In this document: one piece after another, positions 42,325-50,815 of the stretch
How positions within the stretch are numbered: the first letter of the stretch is position 1
How the letters are laid out: each line of letters starts with the position of its first letter
From: Bacteriovorax stolpii
GTDB lineage: Bacteria; Bdellovibrionota; Bacteriovoracia; Bacteriovoracales; Bacteriovoracaceae
Assembly: GCA_945883845.1 (NCBI GenBank)
Contig: CAMCYI010000003.1
Coordinates: 122,941-186,940 of the forward strand
Direction: 5' to 3'
Length of the DNA stretch: 64,000 bases
Notes under the pieces: generated by a model
Seen by the model: only the letters and a program-made list of their open reading frames with translations
Databases searched by the model: none
Told to the model about the DNA's origin: nothing
Position numbers and translations under genes: made by a program

Positions 42325-43722
42325 ATGTCTCAATATCTTCTCATTAAAAAAATCTTCGACCAAAAACCTGTGAACGAGACGGTTGTCGTGAAGGGATGGA
42401 TCAAGTCACTTCGCCAGAGCAAGAAGTTTTCATTCATGGTGGTCAATGATGGGACGACGATGAAAGATCTCCAGATCATCGTGGATATGACGTTGCCGAA
42501 CTATGATGAAGTGACAAAACTTCTCCTCGGTTCCTCTGTTGAAGTTGAGGGTCTTCTCGTGGCCGCTCAGGGTAAGCAACCGGTGGAAATGCAGGCCAAG
42601 CGCGTTCACGTTTATTGCGCGAACACAGAAGATTATCCACTCCAGAAAAAAGAAACTTCCCTTGAGTACTTAAGAGAGATTGCTCACCTTCGTTCGCGTA
42701 CGAATACCTTCTCTGCCGTCTTCCGCCTTCGCCACGTTCTGGCACAGGCCACTCATGAGTATTTTACCAACGAATCCTTCGCTTACCTTCATACTCCCAT
42801 CATCACAGCATCTGATGCTGAAGGTGCAGGGGAGATGTTCCGCCTTTCAACACTGAATCTTGATAAACTTCCGCGCGATGACAAAGGTAAGGTCAATTTC
42901 AAGGAAGATTATTTCGGCCGCGAGACTTTCCTTTCAGTTTCAGGACAGCTTGAAGCTGAGACATTTGCTATAGGTGGACTTGGTCGCGTTTATACTTTCG
43001 GACCAACTTTCCGCTCGGAAAACTCGAACACCGCCCGCCACCTTTCAGAATTCTGGATGGTCGAGCCGGAGGCCGCTTTCAATACACTTGAAGATAACGC
43101 TGCTCTTGCCACTGGATACGTTAAACATTTGATCAAAAAATCGATAGAGCTGTGCGGGGATGAACTTGAATTCCTTGCTTCAAGATATGCTCCGGATAAT
43201 TTGAAAACTCTGGAACACGTTCTGAACTCACCGTTTGAGACGGTGACGTACACGAAGGCCATCGAAATTCTCCAGCAGGAAATTTCAAAAGGTCATAAAT
43301 TTGATTACCCGGTCACTTGGGGAATTGATCTTCAGACTGAGCATGAGCGCTTCCTCGCTGAACAATATTTCAAGAGGCCTACGATTGTGACGGACTATCC
43401 TAAACAGATCAAAGCTTTCTATATGAAACAGAATGATGATGGGAAAACTGTCCGTGCCATGGACGTTCTTGTTCCGGGTGTTGGTGAACTCATTGGTGGA
43501 TCTCAGCGTGAAGACAATTACCAGAAGCTTCTGAGTCGCATGGAAGAAATGAAAATGGATACCCAAAATTACTGGTGGTATCTGGATCTCAGAAAATATG
43601 GATCAGTTCCTCATGCGGGCTTTGGACTCGGGTTTGAAAGAGCTGTGATGTACATTTCTGGCATGACCAACATCCGTGATGTGATCCCGTTCCCAAGAAC
43701 TCCGAAGAACGCAGAGTTTTAA
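42325..43722 (+). CDS. asnS: Asparaginyl-tRNA synthetase
   Basis: A 465-residue class IIb aminoacyl-tRNA synthetase. The N-terminal OB-fold anticodon-binding domain spans about 1-105 (VVKGWIKSLRQSKKFSF). The catalytic domain has motif 2 with FRSENSNTARHLSEFWMVEPE and motif 3 with GFGLGFERAVMYISG. The end, DVIPFPRTPKNAEF, is typical of AsnRS and not AspRS. An AAAGGAA Shine-Dalgarno precedes the ATG. Its presence implies direct Asn-tRNA charging in this organism. Confidence 0.96.
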   Translation: MSQYLLIKKIFDQKPVNETVVVKGWIKSLRQSKKFSFMVVNDGTTMKDLQIIVDMTLPNYDEVTKLLLGSSVEVEGLLVAAQGKQPVEMQAKRVHVYCANTEDYPLQKKETSLEYLREIAHLRSRTNTFSAVFRLRHVLAQATHEYFTNESFAYLHTPIITASDAEGAGEMFRLSTLNLDKLPRDDKGKVNFKEDYFGRETFLSVSGQLEAETFAIGGLGRVYTFGPTFRSENSNTARHLSEFWMVEPEAAFNTLEDNAALATGYVKHLIKKSIELCGDELEFLASRYAPDNLKTLEHVLNSPFETVTYTKAIEILQQEISKGHKFDYPVTWGIDLQTEHERFLAEQYFKRPTIVTDYPKQIKAFYMKQNDDGKTVRAMDVLVPGVGELIGGSQREDNYQKLLSRMEEMKMDTQNYWWYLDLRKYGSVPHAGFGLGFERAVMYISGMTNIRDVIPFPRTPKNAEF

Positions 43723-43726
43723 ACCT

Positions 43727-44056
43727 ATGAACTCATTTTTTGCTTTTTTATTTCTCTGTTTTTTTTCAACTACGGTCTGGGGTGCTATGCTTGAAGATGT
43801 CGTCCTCATTGAAAGCGTACAAAAGAAAGATGAAACCATCCTTAAGCTCCGGGTGCGCTCACTTCCGGATTCATTTTTTTATGTGAAGATGGTTTCTGAT
43901 GATCCCAAGGCCGCTGAAAAAATGGCGATAATCAAAAAGAAAATTGAGAGTGACGAGGGATACACGCTCAACCTTGAGATCCCCAGTTTCTCCCCACGTC
44001 CAAATGGCAGTAAGTATATGGGCCGGGACGTAAAATTCTCCGGGAAAGACAAGTAA
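43727..44056 (+). CDS. Small secreted protein (first copy of a flanking pair)
   Basis: A 109-residue protein with a signal peptide (about 1-19, TTVWGA). The mature part is highly charged and Lys-rich, with LEDVVLIESVQKKDET, RSLPDSFFYVK and EIPSFSPRPNGSKY, and no cysteine. It starts 4 bases after asnS and lacks its own Shine-Dalgarno, so it depends on read-through. Its twin lies at 44924, on the other side of the isochorismatase-family gene. Function unknown. Confidence 0.7.
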   Translation: MNSFFAFLFLCFFSTTVWGAMLEDVVLIESVQKKDETILKLRVRSLPDSFFYVKMVSDDPKAAEKMAIIKKKIESDEGYTLNLEIPSFSPRPNGSKYMGRDVKFSGKDK

Positions 44057-44128
44057 TCTAGTCGGACTTAATTCCCTACATTTCCGTCCACTCGACTCCG
44101 ATAAAAAATCATTACCGGAGTTATCGAT

Positions 44129-44902
44129 ATGCGAATTTTCCGTGCCCTCTCGCCTCTCTTTTTATTTCTCTTTCTTTCCCTCGCGTACGCTCAACCTGCA
44201 CGCAACGGGGATAATACAGCTCTTATCATTATTGATATGCAACAGTACTTCATTGATCGTGGTGAAACACAGAATACACCTGAGAACATCCGCAAGGTGA
44301 ATGAACTTGTTCAGGAACAGCTGGGCCTTATTGCAAACGCCAAGGCCCTGAACCAGCCCATTGTCTTCATGGAATACGAGGGATACGGACCGACAAATCC
44401 TCTCCTCACGGCAGCCGTCAATGGCTACGCCCATACGAGAACGTTCCCTAAGACGACAGACGGGATGTTCGAATCCTGGAACACTCACGTGGGTCAGCTG
44501 ACAGGGTATCTCCAGGAAAAAAAAATCGGAAACCTGGTCATCGCTGGAGCTAACGGTGGTGCCTGTGTTGAGCAAAGTATTTCTGGAGCTCTGGAGAACG
44601 ACTACAACGTCATGGCCATGAGCCGCGACATCGCGGACTTCAACTATGATGAGTTTATCTATCCGTACGATAACCAGTACACGTTTCCGGCAAGATGTCC
44701 GGCCCCCAACACCTGCAGATTTACCGAAGTCGATGACTTGCCGGCACTCGCCATCGAACTTGCAAGACCAAGAGGGCCAGCGTCGGTTGCAGAAGATAAT
44801 TCTGAACGCGTAAAAGTGCCTGCGGCCAGAGCTCCGGCGAATCAGAACCAGAACTCCGCAAACAAAAATAGAAATCGTGATACAGGTGCGACAGCACGCT
44901 AA
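44129..44902 (+). CDS. Secreted isochorismatase-family cysteine hydrolase
   Basis: A 257-residue protein. The signal peptide spans about 1-21 (SLAYAQP). The hydrolase domain has the catalytic triad residues Asp (IIIDMQQYF), Lys (RTFPKTTDG) and Cys (GANGGACVEQS). The family hydrolyses amides or enol ethers (nicotinamide, isochorismate and others). Export to the periplasm is unusual for it. The C-terminal 45 residues are disordered, rich in Ala, Pro, Asn and Arg. A CGGAG Shine-Dalgarno precedes the ATG. The gene is bracketed by two paralogous small secreted proteins. Confidence 0.85.
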   Translation: MRIFRALSPLFLFLFLSLAYAQPARNGDNTALIIIDMQQYFIDRGETQNTPENIRKVNELVQEQLGLIANAKALNQPIVFMEYEGYGPTNPLLTAAVNGYAHTRTFPKTTDGMFESWNTHVGQLTGYLQEKKIGNLVIAGANGGACVEQSISGALENDYNVMAMSRDIADFNYDEFIYPYDNQYTFPARCPAPNTCRFTEVDDLPALAIELARPRGPASVAEDNSERVKVPAARAPANQNQNSANKNRNRDTGATAR

Positions 44903-44923
44903 GAAACTGAAAGGGAACATTTT

Positions 44924-45253
44924 ATGAAAACAATTTTTGCTGTCCTTCTCTTCTGCCTCTCCACTGCGCAAGTGTCAGCTGCGAAGATCGAAGATGTTGT
45001 TCTGATTGAGTCAGTTGAAAAAAAGGACGAGACCGTTCTTAAACTTCGCATTCGCTCGGCACCGGACTCGTACTTCTACGTCAAGATTGTTGCTGATGAT
45101 CCTCAGGCCGCTGAGAAGCTAGCACTCGTTAACAAAAAAATTGATCAGGATGAAAGTTTCAAACTCGATCTTGAAATCCCGAGTTTTTCTCCTTCACCAA
45201 ACGGAAGCAAGTATCGTAGTAGTTATGTGAAGTTTTCGGGGAAAGACAAGTAA
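44924..45253 (+). CDS. Small secreted protein (second copy of a flanking pair)
   Basis: A 109-residue paralogue of the protein at 43727, with the same length and order of motifs (IEDVVLIESVEKKDET, RSAPDSYFYVK, EIPSFSPSPNGSKY, FSGKDK end). The signal peptide spans about 1-19. An AAGGGAA Shine-Dalgarno precedes the ATG. It lies 21 bases after the isochorismatase-family gene, with a terminator behind it. Function unknown. Confidence 0.72.
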   Translation: MKTIFAVLLFCLSTAQVSAAKIEDVVLIESVEKKDETVLKLRIRSAPDSYFYVKIVADDPQAAEKLALVNKKIDQDESFKLDLEIPSFSPSPNGSKYRSSYVKFSGKDK

Positions 45254-45279
45254 TCAAAAAAAAGTAAAGATAGTGACTT

Positions 45280-45310
45280 AAAAGGCACGTGATCTCCGTG
45301 CCTTTTGATC
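45280..45310 (+). terminator. Terminator after the second small secreted protein
   Basis: AAAAGGCACG (45280-45289) pairs perfectly with CGTGCCTTTT (45297-45306). The T run is within the stem base. Confidence 0.75.
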
Positions 45311-45448
45311 ATTTATAGTCAATGTTCCCGATACTGAAGGGATCCTTTCGTTTCTCAATACTTCCATCACTGATGCCATTAATATATGCCATTTTCAGCC
45401 CGCACTTTTCAAAAACCCACTTGATTAGGTGTCCTTAAAGAACTTCTT

Positions 45449-45454
45449 TATACT
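45449..45454 (+). promoter_or_regulatory. -10 element upstream of the knottin operon
   Basis: TATACT lies 7 bases before an in-frame ATG (45462) and 61 bases before the preferred start at 45516. Transcription would begin at about 45461. The rest of 45311-45448 shows nothing recognisable. Confidence 0.45.
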
Positions 45455-45515
45455 TGGGTCTATGAAAGTTAAGTCCCCATTCAACTCTGTCGATACGAAC
45501 TCAGAAGGAGCCTCT

Positions 45516-46097
45516 ATGACATATCTATCCCGAATCCTCTCTGCCGTTCTGGTGGTACATGCTTGCAGCGTGTTCGCCGCTAAACAGAAGAAAATATCGA
45601 TTGATCCTCTCGTCCTTGAGGCCATGAAGTGGGAGAAGAAAGCTGTAACTCTTGAGAAAGTTCTCAAGAGTAATGGCTGGTGGAAATCTGAGAAAGGGGT
45701 CGGTACTGGTCCTGCTATGCTGGTTCTTGAGAACGTGAAGTTCACAGCACCCTATACAGTTGTTGTGAAAGGTCGTGGGATTGCCTCTCATAAATCTGCT
45801 CATACGATTGAATATGTTGGTAAGTATGAATGCCTTCAGACTGAAAAACATTACGAAGGTTCTAAAACTGTTTTTAAGTATGACAAGTCATCTGAGAAAT
45901 CTGTTTGCTGGATTAAAAAACCTGTTCTTGAAGGTGATACAAAAGAGTCTCACCTGTTCACGGTCTATCGTAGCTCAATGAAAGGATCTAGTGCGTACAA
46001 GGTAGAGTCAGCTGAGATCGTTCTCGATCGTCAGCTTAAACCAAAAGGTATTCATCCTCTTGCCCTTAAGATTGCTCAACAAGTAGGTGCTCTATGA
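45516..46097 (+). CDS. Secreted protein, first gene of the knottin operon
   Basis: A 193-residue protein. The ATG at 45516 has an AGGAG Shine-Dalgarno and opens a signal peptide (RILSAVLVVHACSVFA). An in-frame ATG at 45462, just after a TATACT, would add 18 residues. The mature part is Lys-rich, mostly beta, with two cysteines in KYECLQTEKH and SVCWIKKP that could pair. No family is recognised. It overlaps the next gene by ATGA (46094-46097), so the pair is translationally coupled. Confidence 0.7.
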   Translation: MTYLSRILSAVLVVHACSVFAAKQKKISIDPLVLEAMKWEKKAVTLEKVLKSNGWWKSEKGVGTGPAMLVLENVKFTAPYTVVVKGRGIASHKSAHTIEYVGKYECLQTEKHYEGSKTVFKYDKSSEKSVCWIKKPVLEGDTKESHLFTVYRSSMKGSSAYKVESAEIVLDRQLKPKGIHPLALKIAQQVGAL

Positions 46098-48496
46098 GTA
46101 CTACATTCAAAAAGATTTCGTTCATTGCAGTGGCATTTTTTTTCTCTCTGTCTGCTTTTCCACAGCCCATCAAAGGTGGAGGCCGCCCAGTAGTTTTAGC
46201 TCCTCCTGATCCAACACGGTCGCTGGATAGTGCCGCTGATGCTGGTGACACCCAAATGTCCGATGAACAAACCGGCACTGGTGATTCTGCCCGATTTTCC
46301 CGACAACCGATAGATAGAGATAGTTTTTCCGATCGCCCTATGAACCCAAGTGCCTCCGGACTCTCATGTGCTCTCAACCAGCCGACAGAAAGTCTGAATG
46401 AGCTCAGAGAAACGGCCATTTCTTCTCTTACGAACCTGCAAGCAGCTGCCCGACAGTGTGCCCAGGAACTTGAGGCAGCAGCGGGCCCGCAACCATCTTC
46501 GGGGTCAGGTTCACGAATCGATAACGCTATCGCGAATCTTCGCACAGCGAGTCTTCCGACGAGTCCGTGTCTGACGACTGAACAAACAATTTCCCAGCGC
46601 AGACAACGTCTCGAAGGCCTCATGGCCATTCGTTCACCGGCCACTGTCGAAGATCCGTCTGCAGTAGACGCTCTTTCTAACCATCCGTTGGCCTCAGATG
46701 GCAGCTGGAAATCTTTCAATCTCCCGACTCAAGCAGCAGAACTTTCCGACGAATACAGATCTTGTGCCATCTTCGAAGGCACCACTCAATACGTGAACAT
46801 GAACTGTCTCACAGCAGTTGATGACGTCGAACTTTATCGCGCAACCAGCGGCTCAGCGAGTGCCTCTTCTAGTGCTCAGAACATTGGAAGTAACCGCTGT
46901 GGTGCTCGTACAGGAATTCCTGCTGAAGTAGGTTCAGCTGTTGCGACTGCCATTGAAACTGTTTTTAGCATCGTCGAAGGCAATCCAAACTGTCCGGCTG
47001 GTCCTCGTGCTGCGATTTCTGCAATGAACCTTGGTGTGTCAGTTCTTTCTATGACTCCAGTTTCACCACTTGTCAGTCTTATGGCAGGCATTGGGCAGAG
47101 ACTATTTAACGGAATTTTCGGGGGTAACACCCGTCGCGCTGAAACAGCTCTTGCTGCGAACCAATGGGACATTACACGTCGTCAGACTCAGTGTCTCTTC
47201 GTGGCCCTCCACAAGGAGCGCATTGGCTGTGATACGAATGCTACACGAATTGACCAGCTCCAGGCAGCCACTCGTGCGAAACAGACAAAGATTGATCGTC
47301 TCGCACAAATTCAAGGTGCCTATCAGAATGCTTACCGGGTCGAAAGATCTTCTGATGACTGGAATATGTGCGTGACCCGTGCGAATCAGCTAATCAGTCG
47401 TGACAGCATCCGCGCAGCTCTTGCTGAGTGGGGACTGACTGACGTTGAGAATGCTATCAGACGTCCCGGAGTTGCTGCTCCTGGTGGCGCGCCTGGAGCT
47501 GTTGCTCCAGTGACGATTGTCTTGCCTGGAGGCCAGCCTTCTGTTCCTCCACAGGCCGATCTTGCCGATGTCCTTCCACTCGTCGATAACGTCTGTCAAA
47601 AATACGAAGCACCGAACGGAGCTCAACTCATGGGTTCAGTTGCAGGCCTTCGTCCGATGCTCGATACGCTGGGGTCGATGTGTCGCAATCTGAGAACCAA
47701 TCCAGACGATCCGAATCTTATGGATCAGCTTCGCACTGTCTTTCTGAGCGGCGGACGTCCGTTGAGCTTCAGAATGAACAACGTGGTTTCACAGCTTTCT
47801 GCGAATCCACAGCAGGCCTCCGTGATCCAGAATAATTGTGTCAGAGAATTTCAGCCTGCTCCAGCTCGTGGTCAGGCACTCTTCGATATGGCCGCACTCG
47901 AAGGCGAGATTCGCGCCATGGGTGATCCTGATGCAGATCTGAGACTGGCGACGTCTGATGGCAGACGCGTTCTTCAGAACGACGCTGGAACTTCACTCTT
48001 TAATAATTACCGTGCTGCCTGGACTCAGGACAACGGTACTCGTATGAACCTCACTCCACGAATCGAACAGCTCGTTACCGATCTGAGAAATGACTGCCGA
48101 TCGGCGAGCCCGGAGACGGCCCTGATTTCTCAGAAGGCGAACGAGCTTCATGGTTCATGTCTTTTGAACGCAGGAGTGTATCTCTATCGCAGAGGAAATA
48201 GTCCGGAATTTACTTCTAATGAAGCACGCGACTGGGGTCGCAACTGTGATTACTTTCTCCGAAACGAGGAATATTCTCCTTCGATCGATAATGGCCGCTT
48301 CACAATCAATCCTGCCCCCGTGGCCGACCAGTACAATCAGTGGCAATGTAATTCGTTTCAGAATTTTGATCAATACCGTAATAATCTGACATCTGCTCTT
48401 CAAAACCGAAGAACAGTAGCTGAATTATGTAACCGCTTTGATCCTGATGAGGCCCGCACGAGAGCGCGAAATGCGGCGGCAGGAGTTTCAAGATGA
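46094..48496 (+). CDS. Large secreted protein of unknown function, second gene of the knottin operon
   Basis: An 800-residue protein with a signal peptide (about 1-24, FFFSLSAFPQP). A disordered Ser/Pro-rich stretch is followed by helical segments with regularly spaced cysteines. A hydrophobic, Gly-containing segment near 305-340 (VSVLSMTP, SLMAGIGQRLFNGIFGG) could insert in a membrane. A Gly/Ala/Pro linker lies near 458-480. The second half is Arg- and Asn-rich with further cysteines. It overlaps the genes on both sides by 4 bases. Being coupled to the knottin-like genes, it may be part of the same exported complex. No known family. Confidence 0.75.
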   Translation: MSTTFKKISFIAVAFFFSLSAFPQPIKGGGRPVVLAPPDPTRSLDSAADAGDTQMSDEQTGTGDSARFSRQPIDRDSFSDRPMNPSASGLSCALNQPTESLNELRETAISSLTNLQAAARQCAQELEAAAGPQPSSGSGSRIDNAIANLRTASLPTSPCLTTEQTISQRRQRLEGLMAIRSPATVEDPSAVDALSNHPLASDGSWKSFNLPTQAAELSDEYRSCAIFEGTTQYVNMNCLTAVDDVELYRATSGSASASSSAQNIGSNRCGARTGIPAEVGSAVATAIETVFSIVEGNPNCPAGPRAAISAMNLGVSVLSMTPVSPLVSLMAGIGQRLFNGIFGGNTRRAETALAANQWDITRRQTQCLFVALHKERIGCDTNATRIDQLQAATRAKQTKIDRLAQIQGAYQNAYRVERSSDDWNMCVTRANQLISRDSIRAALAEWGLTDVENAIRRPGVAAPGGAPGAVAPVTIVLPGGQPSVPPQADLADVLPLVDNVCQKYEAPNGAQLMGSVAGLRPMLDTLGSMCRNLRTNPDDPNLMDQLRTVFLSGGRPLSFRMNNVVSQLSANPQQASVIQNNCVREFQPAPARGQALFDMAALEGEIRAMGDPDADLRLATSDGRRVLQNDAGTSLFNNYRAAWTQDNGTRMNLTPRIEQLVTDLRNDCRSASPETALISQKANELHGSCLLNAGVYLYRRGNSPEFTSNEARDWGRNCDYFLRNEEYSPSIDNGRFTINPAPVADQYNQWQCNSFQNFDQYRNNLTSALQNRRTVAELCNRFDPDEARTRARNAAAGVSR

Positions 48497-49143
48497 TTTT
48501 GAAATCTTTATTCTTAGCGCTCATTTTGGGAATGAATCTGGCGATGGCGGTTGATCCACAGACGACTGCGCCAACAGGTCCGTTCAATACCTTTCATCAA
48601 ATCGGTGTCGACTATCAAACATCTGCAGCGATACATGGAAGTCCGATATCTGTAGTCCCTGGCTCGGTCAGAAGTGAAGATTTTCAGCCTCGTGAAAGAG
48701 TCTATAGTGCCTGGCGATCTCCGGATGGCTTTCCCTGTAACGGACCAAGTGAATGTCTTTCCAATTTCTGCATGTCTCAAGGTCTCAATGGAAAAGTGTG
48801 TGGAACGCCGGATATGTACTGCCGCTCTCAGGGCGGTCGATGCATGAATGACTGTGACTGCTGTTCTAATATTTGTTCGTCAGCATCGACCTGCGTCTCT
48901 GATGGAAAAGCTGAATGTACTCCCAACGGTTCACGCTACAATAGAACTCCCGATGAATGCTGCTCGAAAGAAGGTTCAGCATCTACGATGAAATGTATTC
49001 CATCTCCTTATTCTTGCCAGGGCCTCGATGCTCCATGTTCAAAAGATACTCAGTGTTGTTCAAAAACCTGTGGTTCATATGGGCAATGTATCCCACGTAG
49101 TTTCGGAACAGATTTCATTCTCTTCCAGGAAGATGGTCCCTAA
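48493..49143 (+). CDS. Secreted cysteine-rich protein with two knottin-like (ICK) modules
   Basis: A 216-residue protein with a signal peptide (about 1-19). After a shared N-terminal motif (FNTFHQIGVDY) it is cysteine-rich from residue 82. Two modules have the spacing C-x6-C-x5-CC-x3-C-x5-C: residues 110-134 (with one extra Cys) and 175-199. This is the inhibitor-cystine-knot framework of many toxins and inhibitors, and is also similar to Dickkopf-type cysteine motifs. A further CNGPSEC...C cluster precedes them, and a CTPNG...ECC segment lies between them. It overlaps the 800-residue gene by ATGA. Knot formation is inferred from spacing only. Confidence 0.8.
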   Translation: MILKSLFLALILGMNLAMAVDPQTTAPTGPFNTFHQIGVDYQTSAAIHGSPISVVPGSVRSEDFQPRERVYSAWRSPDGFPCNGPSECLSNFCMSQGLNGKVCGTPDMYCRSQGGRCMNDCDCCSNICSSASTCVSDGKAECTPNGSRYNRTPDECCSKEGSASTMKCIPSPYSCQGLDAPCSKDTQCCSKTCGSYGQCIPRSFGTDFILFQEDGP

Positions 49144-49166
49144 CTGATGATTGCAAAAGGACTCAG

Positions 49167-49781
49167 ATGAATTTTAAAATACTGTCCATCTCCGTCTCAC
49201 TTTTTTGCAGTGTCAGCTTTGCCCAGTCGACTCAGGTCAAAGGTGAGTTTAATACCTTTCACGAAGTCGGAGTCGAGTATGTTGATCCTTCTCCCTCTCC
49301 AGCTCCGGCCGCCGGATCTTCTCAGCTTGAATCTGTAAGTCGCCCCCGTCGCAATTCAGAGTCTTCTTCTTCGGCCATCATAGTACCCGTTGATATCCGT
49401 CGGCCTGACGGTGTCCGATGCGGAGGTCCCGCTGAATGTCGTTCTAATATTTGTGTGAAGCAAGGAGGCAGCAGAAAAGTCTGCGCTTCTCCGGGTGTCA
49501 CCTGTCGTGCTCAGAACGGCCGATGTATGAATGATAATGAGTGCTGCTCGAATCTTTGCTCGAGTTATGGCAAGTGTGTGGCCGATGGTAAGCGCGAGTG
49601 TGTGCCGAACGGAAGGAAATACGGAGCTTCACCAGATGACTGCTGCTCACGAGTAGGCTCACCAACAACAATGGAATGCATGCCTTCACAACTTCAATGC
49701 CTGCGTTTAGATGAGCCGTGTATTCAACATTCTCAATGCTGCTCAAACTTCTGTTCAGCATACGGAAGCTGTCGCCCTTAA
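49167..49781 (+). CDS. Secreted cysteine-rich protein with two knottin-like (ICK) modules (paralogue)
   Basis: A 204-residue paralogue of the preceding protein. The signal peptide spans about 1-19 (SVSFAQ). FNTFHEVGVEY is followed by a Ser/Pro linker. ICK-spaced modules C-x6-C-x5-CC-x3-C-x5-C lie at residues 113-137 and 178-202. The protein ends two residues after the last cysteine. An AAAGGA Shine-Dalgarno lies in the 23-base gap after the previous gene. It is the last gene of the operon, before a strong bidirectional terminator. Confidence 0.8.
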   Translation: MNFKILSISVSLFCSVSFAQSTQVKGEFNTFHEVGVEYVDPSPSPAPAAGSSQLESVSRPRRNSESSSSAIIVPVDIRRPDGVRCGGPAECRSNICVKQGGSRKVCASPGVTCRAQNGRCMNDNECCSNLCSSYGKCVADGKRECVPNGRKYGASPDDCCSRVGSPTTMECMPSQLQCLRLDEPCIQHSQCCSNFCSAYGSCRP

Positions 49782-49796
49782 TGTTTATAATTTAAA

Positions 49797-49832
49797 GCAA
49801 AAAAAAGGGCCCTTTCGGGCCCTTTTTTTATT
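49797..49832. terminator. Bidirectional terminator between knottin operon and M28 peptidase
   Basis: AAAAAAGGGCCC (49801-49812) and GGGCCCTTTTTT (49817-49828) pair around TTTC, with A and T runs serving both strands. Confidence 0.93.
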
Positions 49833-50814
49833 TTGCGATTTTCTCAGTCGTATCAAGTAATGCTTCCAGGATATTTCCCATGTAATCGTAATCCAGGCGC
49901 TCGTCCTGGATGTCACATTTAGCGTGGTAGCAAGGGTCGCCGTCTCCGCCAAAGAAGTTTTCAGAAATCACGATCGCCGGAATTTTGTTCTTCCAGAAAG
50001 ACGCATGGTCTGATCTGTCCGTGCAGGCCTTTGTCACGGTGAGATTAAGGCCGAGGCTTGAAATGCTGTCCTTCATTTCTTTTGAAAGAAAGAGTGAGTT
50101 TTCGATTGGTTTATTTCCGCCGAGGATGCCCGAATTACAGTCGATCACATGGAAGGCGCCATCTTTTCTGCCGTTATAGCCCATCATCTCAAAGTGAATG
50201 TCGCCTACTATGTCAGATTTGTTCGGGAGGGTGGCCACGTAAGCGTCAGAGCCCTTGAGACCAACTTCTTCGCGATCAAAACCGAGGACGCGGATGGATT
50301 TAGCGTAGTTCTTTGTGGAGAGAATTTTTGCAACTGTGAGGAGACCAATTGTTCCTGAACCATCATCGTTGGCGCCGGCGTTACCGACTGAATCGATGTG
50401 AGAAGAGAGGATCAAAACTTTCTCAGGATTGGTAGTCCCAGCTTTCTCCGCAATAAAGTTTGAACCGCCACCAAACGGAGCGTACGAAACTTTGAAGCCA
50501 AGTTTTTCGTATTCCTGCTTGAGGAATTCGCGAGTCGCATCGAGACCTTGAGTTGATTTTCTTTCCGCGATTTTAACTTCACGGCCATTAATCACAACCG
50601 GTGTGACACCAGTGAGAGTCGCGAGTTTTGCGCGGAAAAATTCCATATCAAGGCGCGCGCTGAAGTCCCGGGGAAGAGACATTCTTTTGTTTGTTACAGC
50701 CGTCGGGTACTCATAAGAGAGAAAGCCCATTGTATCGTCATTCCAGTCCATTCCATCGTGAGCAAGTGCGGCGAGTGGGAGTGCGAGAAGGAGAAGTGCA
50801 GATTTAAGTTTCAT
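49828..50814 (-). CDS. Secreted M28 family zinc aminopeptidase
   Basis: A 328-residue protein. The ATG at 50814 has an AGGAA Shine-Dalgarno and opens the signal peptide (LLLALPLAALAHD). The co-catalytic two-zinc site is visible as SSHIDSVG (His, Asp), GANDDGSGT (bridging Asp), DREEVGLKGS (Glu-Glu), HFEMMGYN (Glu) and CYHAKCD (His). It would trim N-terminal amino acids from peptides outside the cytoplasm. It starts one base after the stop of the metzincin gene, so the two are cotranscribed: endoprotease first, aminopeptidase second. Confidence 0.9.
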   Translation of the reverse strand: MKLKSALLLLALPLAALAHDGMDWNDDTMGFLSYEYPTAVTNKRMSLPRDFSARLDMEFFRAKLATLTGVTPVVINGREVKIAERKSTQGLDATREFLKQEYEKLGFKVSYAPFGGGSNFIAEKAGTTNPEKVLILSSHIDSVGNAGANDDGSGTIGLLTVAKILSTKNYAKSIRVLGFDREEVGLKGSDAYVATLPNKSDIVGDIHFEMMGYNGRKDGAFHVIDCNSGILGGNKPIENSLFLSKEMKDSISSLGLNLTVTKACTDRSDHASFWKNKIPAIVISENFFGGDGDPCYHAKCDIQDERLDYDYMGNILEALLDTTEKIAK

Positions 50815-50815
50815 A

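Noticed and set aside
44162..44971. 269-residue minus-strand frame opposite the isochorismatase-family gene
   Set aside because: It is a shadow of a gene with a clear signal peptide and catalytic triad. Its Cys/Arg-rich composition is not protein-like.
46066..46719. 217-residue minus-strand frame opposite the start of the 800-residue gene
   Set aside because: It covers the signal peptide of a coupled gene, and no promoter or Shine-Dalgarno fits it.
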